64,000 nucleotides of DNA from Sipunculus nudus (Eukaryota > Annelida > Sipuncula > Golfingiida > Sipunculidae), in contig CM049310.1 in NCBI GenBank assembly GCA_026874595.1, positions 81,516,556-81,580,555 on the forward strand, read 5' to 3'. This document shows, piece by piece, positions 10,994-24,207 of the stretch. How positions within the stretch are numbered: the stretch's first letter is position 1; each line of letters begins with the position of its first letter. The position numbers and the translations under genes were made by a program. The notes below the pieces were generated by a model. That model had not been told where the DNA came from. It was given only the letters and a program-made list of their open reading frames with translations, and made no database searches.

Positions 10994-12529
10994 TGTATCT
11001 AATGGTGAAACGTTGTTAAATAACAGAAATTCCTTTCTATCGATCAGCCAAAGACTCATGAGTACACAACTTAAACTGTTTCAACCTTACACACCACAAA
11101 AAAAAAAATTCTTGTGTTAAACGGTCCTATCCCGTTACATGTAACAAAACAAAATGTATGAGTAACCATTTAAATGGTGTTTTAAAGGGGCTAATAACTA
11201 AAGATAATCCTTTAAAATTAATAAATATAGGCCAGAAAACGTCGATATCACTCTACACAGTCTGCTTCTTTTGTTTATATCCACGTTTTAATATAACATG
11301 TGAGGGGCCAAAATAATCAAAACACATTCAAAAAGGAAATTTAGCAGCAATTCAGAGTTAAGAAATTAGTAACCTTTCAACTTCGGCATTTATGCAAAGA
11401 CAATAGGTTAAATGTTTTCTTCAAGTTTGTCAACAACGGGGCACCTACTAAGCTGTCTAACAGCTTTCAGATAAACACGCTTACATATTCGCTACAGAGG
11501 TGTCGTAAGAACTTTACTGAACAGGAATTACCTACAATCCATTGATATGTACACTTAGTAACTCAGAAATCACATAAATTAAACAAAAAAGGTAGGTGAA
11601 TAGGTTGCTTTAAGTTAAAATGATCTTTAAAGCTTACATTTTTTTCCGAACAGTATTATTCCATTAAGGCCTTTAGGACGATTTTAGTTAACCTTTATAG
11701 GTTATAGGCCCTGTCTCACATCACAACTGTCTGATACTAATCACGTGTGTTTTAACAGGAACTAGTGAATTGTTTCAATCTTTTTTTTTTTAAATTTTAT
11801 TAAAGTTTTGTAAGAATTTGTAGAATTTCCACTCCTTATGTAGGTCGCCATGCAAATATTAAAAAAATAAGAGGTATTCACGGATACGGCATGTCTAAAA
11901 AAGGCTGCAAAGTTTCTAAATGTTAACGCACTTCTAACTTTCTTAAAAAGCTTGGATAAGACCGGAAAAGCCCGGAGGCGTGTTAGAGACGCATTTGTGT
12001 TCGCTTTGACAAAACTTGACTGGCTTTGGCAGTCAGTCAACATCTGAGTCTTGATAATAGTTGATTGGCATCACGTGGCTTCAGTAAATTTGCAAAACTT
12101 TGGAGCTGTTAATGGGTTATTTGTGGATTTTTATTTTTAAAAACCACTTTTAACCTGTTTTACTAAAGACAGATGAGGTTGCACAAAGACCGCTTACTTT
12201 AGCTCAATGACATTACGGCCTTGACTGCAGGAAAACTCGGCTGAGCTTTAAAGTTTCTTGGTTTGTCTTTACTTTCAAGATATACTATGCTATATATATT
12301 TTGGTTAAACTAGGGATTTTTTTTTCTAAAATTTTTATCACTTAAGTTTCATTATTCATTCAAATTTGATTAAATAATCCCCATTTTTCAAATATTCAGG
12401 GTGCATACAATTAGCTTACACTCACGATCATTCAATGTGGCAATTGATAAATATACCATCTTAATGTTTTGCAATATAGAATATACAGGATCACAAAACA
12501 TCTTTTGGGATAGCATGCAGTAGTCTACC
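10994..12529. other. AT-rich noncoding DNA
   Basis: No recognised gene or repeat. The 93-residue minus-strand frame at 11762-12043 has no domain features and low-complexity ends. Confidence 0.5.
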
Positions 12530-14515
12530 TCCAGCTGAAGCTCCGCCCAAAGAATTTGCACAAAGGTTCAGTAACTTTTTCATAAAAAAAGATATATACT
12601 ATCAGGAGTATCATGGATACACAACATGAAACTTCAGAATTAATCGATCCTGTATGTAGTTTTGTACCTGCTGTATACGCAGGAAGAGATACATACTATT
12701 ATCAGCAAATATCCAGACAAATCTTGCGATCCTGTTCCTACTTGGTTGATGAAGTGATGTTCAAATGAACTTCATCCTCTTATGACAAAGATTATCAATG
12801 CGTCCATTTATGTAAGCTATGTTCCTGGATATTTCAAGTGTGCTCATATCAGATCCTTTTTAAAAAAGCCAGACATTGATCCTGATGTACTAAACCACTA
12901 TAGACCAGTGTCCAACCTCCTATTTTTGTCTAAGGTCCCACAAAAGGTTTGTTGACTCTCGCCTTAAGCGGCACATTTCATCCAATAATCTCCATGAGAT
13001 CTTTCAATTAACCTATAACAATACCACTCAACTGAATCTGCCCTTTTAAGGGTATAAAATGATATTCTAAAATATTTTACCAAGGCCGTGCATCTGTGCT
13101 TGTTCTCCTTGATTTGTCAGCTGCATTTGACACTATTGATCATAAGACACTGCTTATACGTCTCAAACATGATTTTGGTATTTCAGGGAAACCACTGGCA
13201 TGGCTGACATTATTTCTCACTTAAAGACATAAATTATTGATGATGAAGAACAGGCTAAACCTTTAGTGTTAAAGTGAGGTGCTCCCCAAGGGTCAGTTTG
13301 GACCCTAAGAACTATATCATATACACAGAAACACTTGTTGATATGATCACCATCACGCAGATGTCAAACAAGTATGCAAATTCCATTTAAACTGAATTGT
13401 AGGGCAATTGTCCAGATATGTCTCTTGCCTAGAAAATTGTGTGGTTGAAATTGATAGATGGATGCAAAGAAATATGTTAAAATTGAATGACAATAAGACG
13501 GAAGTAATGATCTTCTCCCCAAAACACAATTGAAAAGATTTAAACACATTAGCCCTCAATATAGGCAGTTCATTGGTCTCTTCAAAGGCCCAAGTAAGGC
13601 CTAAAGTATTGTGTTTGATAATACCCTGAATATGAAAAACAAGTATAAAAACAAACAATATGCAGAGCAGGTCACACACAATTACGTAAGATTGGACGTA
13701 TTACGCACTACCTGGATAACAATGTCATAATGTCGCTTGTACATGGACTAGTTAAATCTCCACCTGACTATTGCAATACTCTTCTCTATTGGTTGCCGAG
13801 TTTTCAGAATTTTAAATTATACAGAGTTCAGAACACATCTGCACGTAAAGTCATAAGAACAGCCCGGCACTGTCACATAACCCCTATTTAAGCAGACCTA
13901 CACTGGCTCCCTATACGGTACAGAATAAATTGGTTCACACCTATAATGCCTTTAACGGTCAGTCACCAAAATCTATCAGAGACATGTCAGATATATATAG
14001 GCAAGAAACTTTGGTCAGAACAATTTATCATGGCAAAACCAAAATATATACGGTCTAAAACCTATAGAGAAAGGTGTTTCAGAACTATATGCTTCACCAG
14101 AGCAACTGGACAAACTTCCTAGCAGCATTGCAGATCCAAAACCCGTTACAAGATTTAAAGAACTAACAGTTTTAATTTAAACCTATTTTTAAGCACTACT
14201 TTGAATTCACACATTAGCTGTAAAGCTTCATAGCTGTACCCAAGAGAATTTATAGATGTGTTGAAACGGTTAACATTTTCCTCGACCAGTGTTCTTAATT
14301 CTTAGATGCATTATTCACTCTTTTCTTGTCAATCGGTTTTTAATCTCTGATAGTTTTATTGTTTAATCAGTTTATAATTCATAAGGTTTAATCGTATAAT
14401 TATATTTTGAATATCAGATGTAGTTTATGTGTATTATTATATAAAAAATAAAATGTACATTGCATGTACTTTTAAACACTCTTTGGGTGAAAAGAGTGCT
14501 ATATTAATATGGTTA
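12530..14515 (+). mobile_element. Decayed non-LTR retrotransposon (CR1/L2/Jockey-type), reverse-transcriptase region
   Basis: Conceptual translation with frame changes shows, in order: PAEAPPKEFAQRFSNFF near 12540; LNHYRPVSNLL near 12890; the catalytic-box-A peptide LDLSAAFDTIDHKTLL at 13108-13155; GAPQGSV at 13278-13298; DRWMQRNMLKLNDNKTEVM near 13455; and a SPPDYCNTLLYWLPSF-like segment near 13757. The second catalytic box near 13373 reads YANS instead of a YADD/FADD motif, and many stops and frameshifts intervene. An L2/CR1-like tail GAAAAGAGTGCTATATTAAT lies at about 14489. This is a fossil copy without an open frame and cannot be active. Confidence 0.85.
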
Positions 14516-14747
14516 AATAGTATAATATTAATATGAGATGTATGGCTCAAACATTTCCTGCTGTAAATTAAAGGAAACTATTAAAAATCAATTTTATAAA
14601 CTTTATTTAATGTTTAATTTTATTAAGCTAAAATCTGAAGAGAAAAAAAGCACTTTTCCTCACTCCTTAAAAACGGTGGTACATACTTTCCGCCCTACAA
14701 TGAATCCAATATCTAGTACGTGTACAGTAAGGTACAAGATAAGAAAC

Positions 14748-14750
<3 letters not shown>

Positions 14751-14783
<33 letters not shown>
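14751..14783. repeat. (AT)n microsatellite
   Basis: About 33 bp of alternating A/T followed by further A/T-only sequence. Confidence 0.9.
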
Positions 14784-14790
<7 letters not shown>

Positions 14791-15016
14791 ATAATAATGA
14801 TAATTCAATGTAATTCCTTCTACGCACATGAATAAAACATTTTCCTTTCATTTCATGTATTCATATATATCATAAATATTATGACTTAATTTCAAACCAA
14901 AGAATTATATGTTATTAACTTCATTCTGACTTTTCAACCGACATTCCATATGTGGTGCAGAGACTATTGTTAAATGTCGGATTATACTCAAATACGAATC
15001 AGTGCAATAGTATAGC

Positions 15017-15120
15017 GGTGAAACTCTTGGTCCCGGACTAATGTAAGTCATCATAAAAACCTGCCGCTAACACGACCTCTTTGGCTGCTCCCGCAGGTAG
15101 TCGTGTTAGCGAGATTTCAC
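15017..15120. mobile_element. Short hairpin MITE
   Basis: The outer ends GGTGAAACTC (15017-15026) and GAGATTTCAC (15111-15120) are imperfect inverted repeats. The inner arms GCTAACACGAC (15066-15076) and GTCGTGTTAGC (15100-15110) form a perfect 11-bp stem with a 23-nt loop. There is no coding sequence. Confidence 0.5.
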
Positions 15121-16195
15121 TCTGTATCATTATATGGTTTTTTTTCAATAACACATCACGAAAAAAATTAGTTCATGTATTACCATTTAAATTATAATTC
15201 AAGTTAAAAGAATCCCGACGGCATTTTTATTTATGGAGATATTTAGAATAGTTTATGTCACCGTTAGTCTTTCGAGGAGACTTTGATGTTGATTTATAGC
15301 TCTTATCTCATTTCTCTAAAATCCAATCCTAATTGTGTATGTTTTAACTAAAACCGGTAAGTCGGTTAAACCTATAACTGCATACTAAGGTTTTGTATAA
15401 ATTTCCATGCGAAACCCTATCCATAAGCCGTGACTAATATAAAGAGGAAAGATATAATCCACATAAGACCAATGATTGAAAAAAAAACTCACTGTTTATG
15501 TATGTCAAGACCTTCCTATTAATGAAACAGCTTTGATAATACCACTGAAGCCGGAAGCCGTGTAAGCCACGCCATTGTATCAGCTTGGTCAAAACTTGAT
15601 CGGCAACTTGAGTGGTTTCAATTTGGTTATCAATTTAAATATGAATTATGTTTAAACCAACTCATTCATTATACATACTCAGGTTCTAAGGAGTTTTGCC
15701 AGCAATCGAAATTATATTAATAAGCCTTTTGTGGGTTTCATAATTTTGAAAGTACATTTTTTTACTGAAGTCAGACTACAATGCACACTGTCGGCTCATT
15801 TTAGCTCAGTAAAATTATGACAACGACTACAGAGCCCTGAGCCCGGTGTAATAGCACACAGACTGGCTTGGACAAAACTTGGCTGACTTTAGAAATGACT
15901 CTGCAAAATCTAGGCAAGTTTATAAGCTAGTCTCAGGATCGTGTCTTAATATACATACGTAAACCATTGTTAGGGGGCGGGGATACTCTTAAATCAACTT
16001 CAAGTACCCCCTCCCCCCCCCCCCACACACACACACACACGGTAATCTAAATCTGATTTGAGATCAACCTGAATTCACTGAAATAACCTGAAATAACTGA
16101 AATACACTTAAATAACCTGAAATAAATAAAGAACCTACACCGGTATAAAACAGGACAAGAGGATAGTCGATATGACATAATCCCGAGGTGCGCTA
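15121..16195. other. Noncoding DNA
   Basis: Nothing recognised apart from a C-run followed by (CA)n at about 16009-16040. Confidence 0.5.
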
Positions 16196-16199
16196 GAAG

Positions 16200-16465
16200 G
16201 GGCCACTGTCAAGCTACCGTTTTCGGGAGCGTGGTCTTATAACCCTATGGATGTGAGTTCGAATCCCTTTACGATCATCAGCCGCGAAGACGTCTGACTA
16301 GACCTTTCCCTTTAGGGGGACCCTCTCCGTCTAGAGGTGACTGATATTGGTATTTGGCGGCAGGCAATATGTCAAACAAATAACCCTTTTGGCACCTGGA
16401 AAGACTAGGCTTACCACGTCCTTCAATAGCGTCTAACGGTTCAGCCACGGCGACCCAGAAAGTGG
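16200..16465 (+). mobile_element. Probable tRNA-derived SINE
   Basis: A B-box-like AGTTCGAATCC lies at about 16257-16267, with a diverged A-box-like AGCTACCGTTTTCGGGAGCG upstream. It is followed by a body unlike the other SINEs here. No second copy is seen in the window, which limits confidence. Confidence 0.45.
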
Positions 16466-16724
16466 CATTGTTGGGAATGCACGTGATGAAATTGAAGCTT
16501 GCCCTTTCTTGACGTTCGCGAAACGTTCTGCGGTACTGCTACGGTTTTGCAACGATTTTATTATAACCGCGTTCCCACACCGTATCAAACGTGGCTTGCG
16601 GTTGAAAAATGTAGACAGGACCGAGCCACGTTCTTCCCAGTAACCACTACATTCTAGAAACTATAAACAGCATGTTAGGGCCGAGGGCCCTATCAGCATT
16701 AGACAGCCATATTTATTTACATGT

Positions 16725-17001
16725 CAGGGGCTGATCCAGGATTTAGGAAAAGGGGTGGTCTAACCAAGGAGGACTGATGAAAATCCTAAAAAAAGGTCAT
16801 CAGGTCCGGGAAAGGGGGTCCAGGATTTAGGAAAAGGGGGAGGGTCTAACCCAGGAGGACTAATGAAAATCGTAAAAAAAGGTCATCAGGTCCGGGAAAG
16901 GGGGGAGTCCAGGCCGCAAAATTTTGTCTAAAACCCTTTAAAAAGGTTGCTTCGGGTGAAAAAGGGGGTCCGGACCCCCCCCCCCTTTGGATCCGCTTCT
17001 G
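16725..17001. mobile_element. hAT-like MITE, copy 2, with internal tandem duplication
   Basis: It starts CAGGGGCTGATCCAGG and ends GGATCCGCTTCTG, matching the ends of the element at 10776. An 84-bp segment starting CCAGGATTTAGGAAAAGGGG is duplicated in tandem, with units starting at 16736 and 16820. It is flanked by CATG on both sides. No coding capacity. Confidence 0.6.
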
Positions 17002-17869
17002 CATGCAGTGACCGCCATTAGTGTGATCAACTGTCTTAGCTTCACTAATTCATAGTTAGTCTGTTTCTTCAGCTGTAATGTCATTTAAATTTACAACAAA
17101 GGTGGCAGGGCCCAGGGTACCTTGAATTGATGCTATAATAACAGGCAAAAACTATGCAAATGATTGAAGTGGTCGAATTGAATTACGAAATATATCATAA
17201 AGACAAGGTTCTACTGTTGACAAGACTTATAGTTTGATATCCTGACCAGTATATTTGATGTGTCTGATTGTGTTGCTTCTTAATTTTTTGTAGATTTGAT
17301 GAAGTTAATACCAAAACACCTATGCCAGTTAGTTGCATGGCTGCCATGAGAAACAAAACTTGTTTATACTCAAGCTTCATAAAAGCTGGATATTAAAATA
17401 CAAGTTATAAACTGACTGTGCTAAACTTTCACTCAGAGACCTAATAATTCAAGACAAGGGAGACACAGAGCATGCAGTTATAAATCACTTAGCACTTTGA
17501 AATACCTGTTTGGAATCGCATCAAATGGACACAAAATGTGCACTTCAAAAGCAGATGAAGGATGTCCTACTAATAATTTTCATTGAAAATTCAACATATT
17601 TTATACCTTGGGACTAAATGATGGAAAAACATGTCGTTGCTTCAACGGCCGGCATTCTGTCTGTGTTGGCTTTGAAGAACGTTCTTAATACTTTTTTTTG
17701 TTTGTGCTGCATTTGGCAAGGTAGGAAAACAAATTCAATCTGCTATCTCCTGTTTCAGTCACTTTTTTTATTAAAATAGTTTTTGCCTACTTTTCTTTGC
17801 AAAGTGGTATCATATACATATATATACATATACATTTATACATACATACATACATGATGTATATGTATG

Positions 17870-17870
<1 letters not shown>
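17002..17870. other. Noncoding DNA
   Basis: No gene or repeat supported. Confidence 0.5.

Positions 17871-17871
<1 letters not shown>

Positions 17872-17924
<53 letters not shown>
17872..17924. repeat. (AT)n microsatellite with ATAC-type flank
   Basis: An interrupted TATACATA/CATA stretch from about 17813 leads into about 53 bp of perfect AT. Confidence 0.95.
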
Positions 17925-17926
<2 letters not shown>

Positions 17927-18266
17927 CAAGAAAGCCAAACACCAGATGGTCCCTCCCAATGATCTACACTTAAATTCCCTATCATTATGAGGTGTATCAG
18001 TGAAAATGAACAAAGTCTAAGAAAGCTCAGCAGGCAAAGTAACCAGCGCTATATGTGCGAATGAACACTGGCAATATGGGGGCAGTCACATTCATTACTC
18101 TAATGGCGGCCCGACTGTGCAGCGCTGCAGGTGGCTGATAAGGCACTAGAGTAAACATGGTTGACGCTTAAAAAAATGTCTGTAGGTTAGATTAACCAAA
18201 TAGCACCTAGTGGTGTTATGTGTATGGAGGATTTCATCCAGAACAGAGACTTGGCCGTAATGTGTT

Positions 18267-18630
18267 GGCTTGTGCAAAGTGTGACATCACAGACAAAATT
18301 TTGAAATGACTTTAATACATGTTGTTTTTTTTCATTATTTCTTGAACATTTGGGGCTGACAGTGTCCGAAATACTTAGCTTTTGATGACTTCTCGAATTT
18401 TTTTTAGGGGTTTTCTCAGTGTGTGACGTCACTGTCGAGTTGACAGCGCTCAAAGATGTGCCAATAGTGCCAATAGCAAATCTCACAACCTATTTTTTTT
18501 TTTGTGGAAAAAATAGAAAACATTTATTTTTCCTCCAGGAATTGGGTTCAGTTGATATAAAATCTATATCAATAATTTTACAATGGCAATTGTGTTATAT
18601 GATAATATAATGAGATTTGGAATAATTTTA
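18267..18630 (+). repeat. Interspersed repeat H, uninterrupted copy
   Basis: This copy shares with the repeat at 24208-24985 the blocks CAAAGTGTGA, GGG(G)CTGACAGTGTC, CACTGTCGAGTTGACAG, ATGTGCCAATAG and GTGTTATATGA, in the same order and orientation. It lacks the 436-bp LTR element that splits the other copy and so acts as a paralogous empty site. It includes a palindromic TGACGTCA at 18424-18431 that is not kept in the other copy. Origin unknown. Confidence 0.7.
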
Positions 18631-20515
18631 TCTATACTGCTACTGTTATATACGTGCACCTACGGCAGTGTCACGGCAGCGTTACCTCGTTCAACCACAT
18701 TTCCGAATTATCCTCTGGGAAATGGCCGCGTTCTTGGGTGACAAGTGGATTTTATGTGGCCCACTCCGAGGATCTGACCCCCAAATCCGTCCCATCAGGG
18801 GTGCCATGAGGTGCACATTTCTGTAATGAGGGCGCATTATGTCCATATCTCTTTGAATAGTTCAAACATGGACTTTTCTTGACATACCCAGGTGGGTCGT
18901 GAGACCTATGATTAAGGCTGTTATCCGGTAGCACGTGACATTGTGAACTGAGAAATGGAACAAAGAGAGACGTACAAGAAGGGCAGACCGTAAGGTCGGT
19001 GAGAGTGACTTCGTCGCTGATATTAAATTATAAACCTGGCCCTTGTGAGGAACAGAAATTAAGTTAAAATCAGTTAAATTTGTTTTTGATAAGAACTATA
19101 TTCTTCAAAATATGTACACTTGGTTTGTAACTTTTTTGTGTATTTCATGTAATCATGCATTTGTATATTTTTGGAATGACGGTGCAATAATAATTCATTC
19201 ATTCTTTTAAAAAAGCTTCACGTATACGTTTATCCTAGAGCCAAACGTGGTTCTGTATAAAACCCGCTATAACAAAGTTCTCATAGCCAGTATATTATTA
19301 AACATCTTGATTCGATATAAACAGCCCAAACAACACTAATTCAAATGTTGTGTTAGCCCTGCATGGGCTTGAGTATTTCTGTTTGCTACTAAAATGCGTA
19401 AAATGTGATTCCATGTACCGATAGACGTATCAGCTCTTATCATCAATGAAATAGTCGGACAGAGAGCGGTTATTTAGTTATATGAATTGCCAAGATGTGT
19501 CAGTATCTGTTCCAAGCGTTGCGAGAGCAAAAAAGCATGTTTGATGGCTCTGTTAGAGGAATAAAGTCTTAACCATTGCATCGACTGGGCCAGTGTCCAC
19601 TTCGTAAAAAATCATTTATGTATGTAGGGACAGTGATGGTTGGAATCAATAAATTAGAAACTGGTGTTATTCCCTTCATATTCGCTAGGCTAATATTTCG
19701 CGATATCCATCTTTTTCAAAGTTTCGAGAGGGTTTCATTTTCGCGATCTTACCATGCAGTAACTTATACAAAATATATCCATTATCACATTAATTATTTA
19801 ATATGCGTGCTTTATCTTAACAATTTGATGATCACCCGCTACAACGAGTAAAATTCTTGTCCCTCTAGGCAGATAATATTAAAAATATAATATTATTCAT
19901 AATATCTGTCTTGATTTACAGTGACATGGTTGCGTGGATAACATGTATAAAGAAGGCAAAGATTACCGTTAACCTGGGTAGAATATATGCTTTATTCACG
20001 AGGTTTTATTTTACAATTATCGTCAGTTTGAAACCCTCGCGAACAATAAGCTATCATATTATTCAAATATATTGTCTAAACCTAGTTTCCATAGCAATTC
20101 AAAGTAATCACGTGACAAGTTGAGAAAACATGTCCCAGCCTCGATCCCATGAACAAATACTATCCAAGAGACTAGCAAAACGCAACGATTAGTTCAACCG
20201 ACTTCTTTTCATTCTATGGATGTTGTAATCACTTTTCTCTACTTTTTGTGCGATAAAGATTAAATTATAAATATTCATCCCACGGTTATTGACCCAGTTT
20301 GCGTTTCTCAATGGGAAGTGTTTATTTATTAGCCATTCCAAAGCTACAAATCTACATTCTAAGGAATAAAAAACAATGATGAGCATCTCTATATAGGCTG
20401 TCGACCAAAAATACTCTTCCATCAACTATTTCTTTGCTAAGAATAAGGTTCGTCCAGTTATTAGAAAACCACAGAGACCCCAGAAAACAAATGATTACCC
20501 TTTCTTTTCTCCGTC
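18631..20515. other. Noncoding DNA
   Basis: A possible LINE-type 3' tail, ending in (ATTC)n near 19193-19206, is the only hint of an element. A segment around 19720-19780 with TTCGCGA words has an inverted relative at about 27755-27805. No gene recognised. Confidence 0.45.
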
Positions 20516-20862
20516 AGGAGGATATGCCTTCATCCCCGTTTGTGTGTTTGTGTGTGTGTGTCTGTGTTTGGGTCTACGCTCACAACTTAACTCACGCAAT
20601 CATGAACAAAATCTCATAAAAATTCTACGGAATTTATGGACTGGGACAAAGAAAAATCGATAACATTTATATGTGGATCCGGTACATGATCCGGATTCAG
20701 GAGCCTCATCCAGGAATAGTCACAAATGTAGAGTCATTATGGCACGAATAAACCTGGGAATATGGGCCGAACAGGTGAATGCAAATACGGGAGCTTTTGG
20801 GAGCTTCCCAATTATGGATGAGGTCTGTGTACCTTAGAATGCAGATTTCTAATATTGTCCTA
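20516..20862 (+). repeat. GTTTGTGTG-family repeat, copy 1
   Basis: It opens with CCCGTTTGTGTG and a (GT)n run, then CACGCAATCATGAACA, GATCCGG words, AACCTGGGAATAT and an ending with GTCTGTGTACCTTAGAATGC. The same order is found at 32222-32582 (plus), and its first half at 35035-35276 (minus). Noncoding; probably a non-autonomous DNA transposon. Confidence 0.6.
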
Positions 20863-22091
20863 ATTTATTAAAAAGATCTAACCTATTGTTACCTTTTTAC
20901 AGAGATTACTTGCATGGATGTTAAGATAAGGAGATACACAATAAAAACGTTGAATGAAGAAAAACAAGATCTCCATAACGGAATAATCTGAAACCTGCTT
21001 TGCTTCAATTATGCGTTTGAATTCCTCCCCCCCCCCCACACACACACACACAAACACAGAAATATTGTTAGAGGGACAAAGCACTCTGAAAAAATGTGAT
21101 AGAGGCATTTCCCCTGGCAAGGCCAATGACCCTAGGTTTCAGATGAGCCATCCTTTTTTTATACCATGTTGCCCACTGGCGGAGTGGTTTTTGCAAAACA
21201 ATGGAGGATTTCATATGTTACTTTGGTCCTGATTGTAAATCTCATGCCTGCTATTCCAAAGTTTCGGTTGTCCGAGAAACGTGTCCGCCGAGACGTTTAA
21301 GAGATTTATTTTGTATGTTATGGAGCTTGAGCAGACGGCATGTAAGACCTTCCGATCCATCACCAGTCAAATCCGCCAGGAAATAAATATTAAAATCCCC
21401 GCTGAAAACTTGCCGTTTTATATTTAATTATAAGTGTTTGTATATATCTTGTCTTGTTAATATTATTCATATTTTATTGAATTTTAAATAAATATGTACC
21501 AGGAATTACAATTTCTGTGTGTTTGCATAAATGAGTGTTACGATTACTTCATTGAATTTAGGATTTTATATTCCAGTACAGTCAAAGGAATGTTTGGTCG
21601 TTTTAAAAACCAAACACGGAAGATAACATAACGTCCTAGGCGGAGGTAGGCCTATGGATTGACAATGATGTTAAACCTCCGAATTTTGGAAACAATTGGC
21701 GCAAAGTCGATCAAAATGTCTGCAGTTCTACAGTGGTACTATCAGTCAACATGCATTTTTATTTAGACACTGATGTAGCCCTTTCAATGCATGGTTTATA
21801 TTCCTACATGATAGTTTGTATTTCTGTAATTACCACTGTAAAATGATAAATGAAAGTTTTGCCCAAAGTCGACGCAAAACTTCCTCGTTAGTTCTTGTGA
21901 TGCATTTTCGGAATCTGTTTTGTTATGATATTTATGGTATGGGATATGAATATTTATGAGATGCGAGGTAGCAGCATTTAGCGCATTAATCATTGAACTT
22001 GTTTAATTATTGCAGAAGCAGAAGTTAAACTCTCCATAAATGGAGAGTAAAAAAGTGCTCTCCCCCACACAATTCACGGTTCACCATGCAC

Positions 22092-22095
<4 letters not shown>
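20863..22095. other. Noncoding DNA
   Basis: A C-run followed by (CA)n lies at about 21027-21052. No gene or dispersed repeat recognised. Confidence 0.5.

Positions 22096-22174
<79 letters not shown>
22096..22174. repeat. (AT)n microsatellite followed by an AACTCTG(G/A)AGAAAAACAACAC flank
   Basis: About 79 bp of perfect AT. The flank immediately to the right is nearly identical to the flank of the (TA)n tract at 29904-29942, so the two tracts probably share an origin. Shorter AT tracts follow at 22317-22347 and 22549-22635. Confidence 0.9.
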
Positions 22175-22175
<1 letters not shown>

Positions 22176-22314
22176 CTCTGGAGAAAAACAACACTAAAAA
22201 TTCACAACAGTCTGTTTCACGTGATGCGACCCGATCATCAGGTGAATATGGTTAGAAAATCTCTGGCCATCCCTGTAGGCCATAGAGCACTTTACATCGG
22301 AGGGTAACACTACC

Positions 22315-22348
<34 letters not shown>

Positions 22349-22635
22349 TTTGGGGGAGGTGTATGGATGGACGAATGCATGTATGTATTTGAATTTAATA
22401 TTTTTGTCTCAAATATATTTTGATATTGCTTTTATAATATCTTTTAAGTCTACAGTATATACTATCAGTGTAACGGATTTAGAGCGAATGGATTTTACCT
22501 GATCGAAATATGATTATTCCTATTATTACTTTATTATTATAATTAATATTATATATATATATATAATCTATATATAATCTATATATATGTATATATATAT
22601 ATATGTATGTATATATATAGATTTATATATATGCC

Positions 22636-23190
22636 CTCCCCGGGTGCAAATAATGCCCCCCTACCTTGAGATGTTCCATGGCCCATTAGATGGGCTAAGT
22701 AAAGTAAATAAAAAAATAGAAAAAAAATCCAATGTCGACCTTGGCATTAGACAATAAAGAATGATTGTACGGTCACGGTTCTGTGGGATTTGTTATGCAC
22801 AGTCATGGCGTGTTCAGGTTTTAGGGTTCCTGTTATACATTCAGCCGGGAATGGATCGAATACCGCGAGCCTATTATCTTTCATGGCTTCATGCTAGAAT
22901 AACAAATCTAATAAAGCCGCATATGCCGTGTATAATTTCCCATTTTGACAAGCAGTTTCCCTGAGAGAACGATCCGAATCCCACGATTACATGTTAATCA
23001 AATATATTTAGGTCTCCACTGCGAGACGGAATATATAACACACCGGGATAAGGCAGCCCTGAAACGATATAATAACAAATTAGAAGGCATGAATAAATGC
23101 TTTATAATATGGAAAAAGGTGATTTAAGGTTATAAACAGATTACTCACAGAAAATGTATGGTATTTGACCTAACGGTACGAGACGGGGGC
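22636..23190. other. Noncoding DNA between the microsatellites and the minisatellite
   Basis: Short frames at 22761-22964 and 22945-23127 have no domain character. Nothing recognised. Confidence 0.45.
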
Positions 23191-23196
23191 ACACGC

Positions 23197-23960
23197 ACTT
23201 GAAGACAGAGAAGGAGATCTTCTAGAGAACCACGTGACAGGACGGATCAACACTTGAAGTCGGAGAAGGACATCCAGTCAGATAAACACCTGACAGGATG
23301 GAATAACACTTGAAGTCAGAGAAGGACGTCTGTCAGATAAACACTTGACAGGATGGATCAACACTTTAACTCCGAGAAGGACGTCTGTCAGAGAAACACC
23401 TGACAGGACGGATCAACACTTGAAGTCGGAGAAGGGCATCTGTCAGAGAAACACCTGACAGGACGGATCAACACTTGAAGTAGGAGAAGGAAATCTGTCA
23501 GAGAAACACCTGGCAGGACGGATCAACACTTGAAGTCAAAGAAGGAAATCTGTCAGATAAACAATTGACAAGATGGATCAACACTTGAAGTCAAAGAAGG
23601 AAATCTGTCAGATAAACAATTGACAAGATGAATCAACACTTGAAGTCAAAGAAGGAAATCTGTCAGATAAACAATTGACAAGATGAATCAACACTTTAAC
23701 TCCGAGAAGAACAGCTCTTAGAGAAACGCTAGACAGGTTGGATCAACACTTGAAGTCCGAGCAGGAAATCACCTGACAGGACGGTTCAACACTAAGTCCG
23801 AGAAGGATATCTGTCAGATAAACACTTGACAGGATGGATCAACACTTTAACTCCGAGAAGGACGTCTGTTAGAGAAACACCTGACAGGACGGATCAGCAC
23901 TAAAGGTCGGAGTAGGACATCTGTCAGAAAACCACCTGACAGGCCGGATCAATACAAGAT
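23197..23960. repeat. Minisatellite, about 14 units of 55-56 bp
   Basis: The unit pattern is GATCAACACTTGAAGTCGGA then GAAGGACATCTGTCAGAGAA then ACACCTGACAGGACG. Most units carry CTGTCAG and CTGACAG separated by 8 nt, a potential 7-bp hairpin. Variant units cluster. Three consecutive units share AAGTCAAAGAAGGAAATC with ACAATTGACAAGATG, and a TTTAACTCCGAGAAG variant recurs at about 23363, 23693 and 23844. Confidence 0.95.
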
Positions 23961-24207
23961 CCCGCCCATATTTATTAAAATGAAATCTTTAGAAATACCT
24001 AAGAACAAGAAAGAAAAAAAAAGTTTGAATCAATACAAGATATCGGAGGAAGACACCTGAAGGACAGATTGCGATTAATTAGTGATTTTCAAAAAGAAAA
24101 TTTACACAACATCGGAAAACCAAGCATATTGTATACTGTCGTTTTTGAGTCCGTAATCACAGGGTTTTCCAATGTGGAAGGAATGAAATAGCAAAAAAAA
24201 AAAGCCT

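Noticed and set aside
18424-18431. cAMP-response element TGACGTCA
   Set aside because: It lies in a dispersed repeat, is lost in the other copy, and has no gene beside it.
23197-23960. CRISPR array
   Set aside because: The whole 55-bp unit repeats, with no constant repeat separated by unique spacers, in a eukaryotic context. The 36.2-kb array fails for the same reason.
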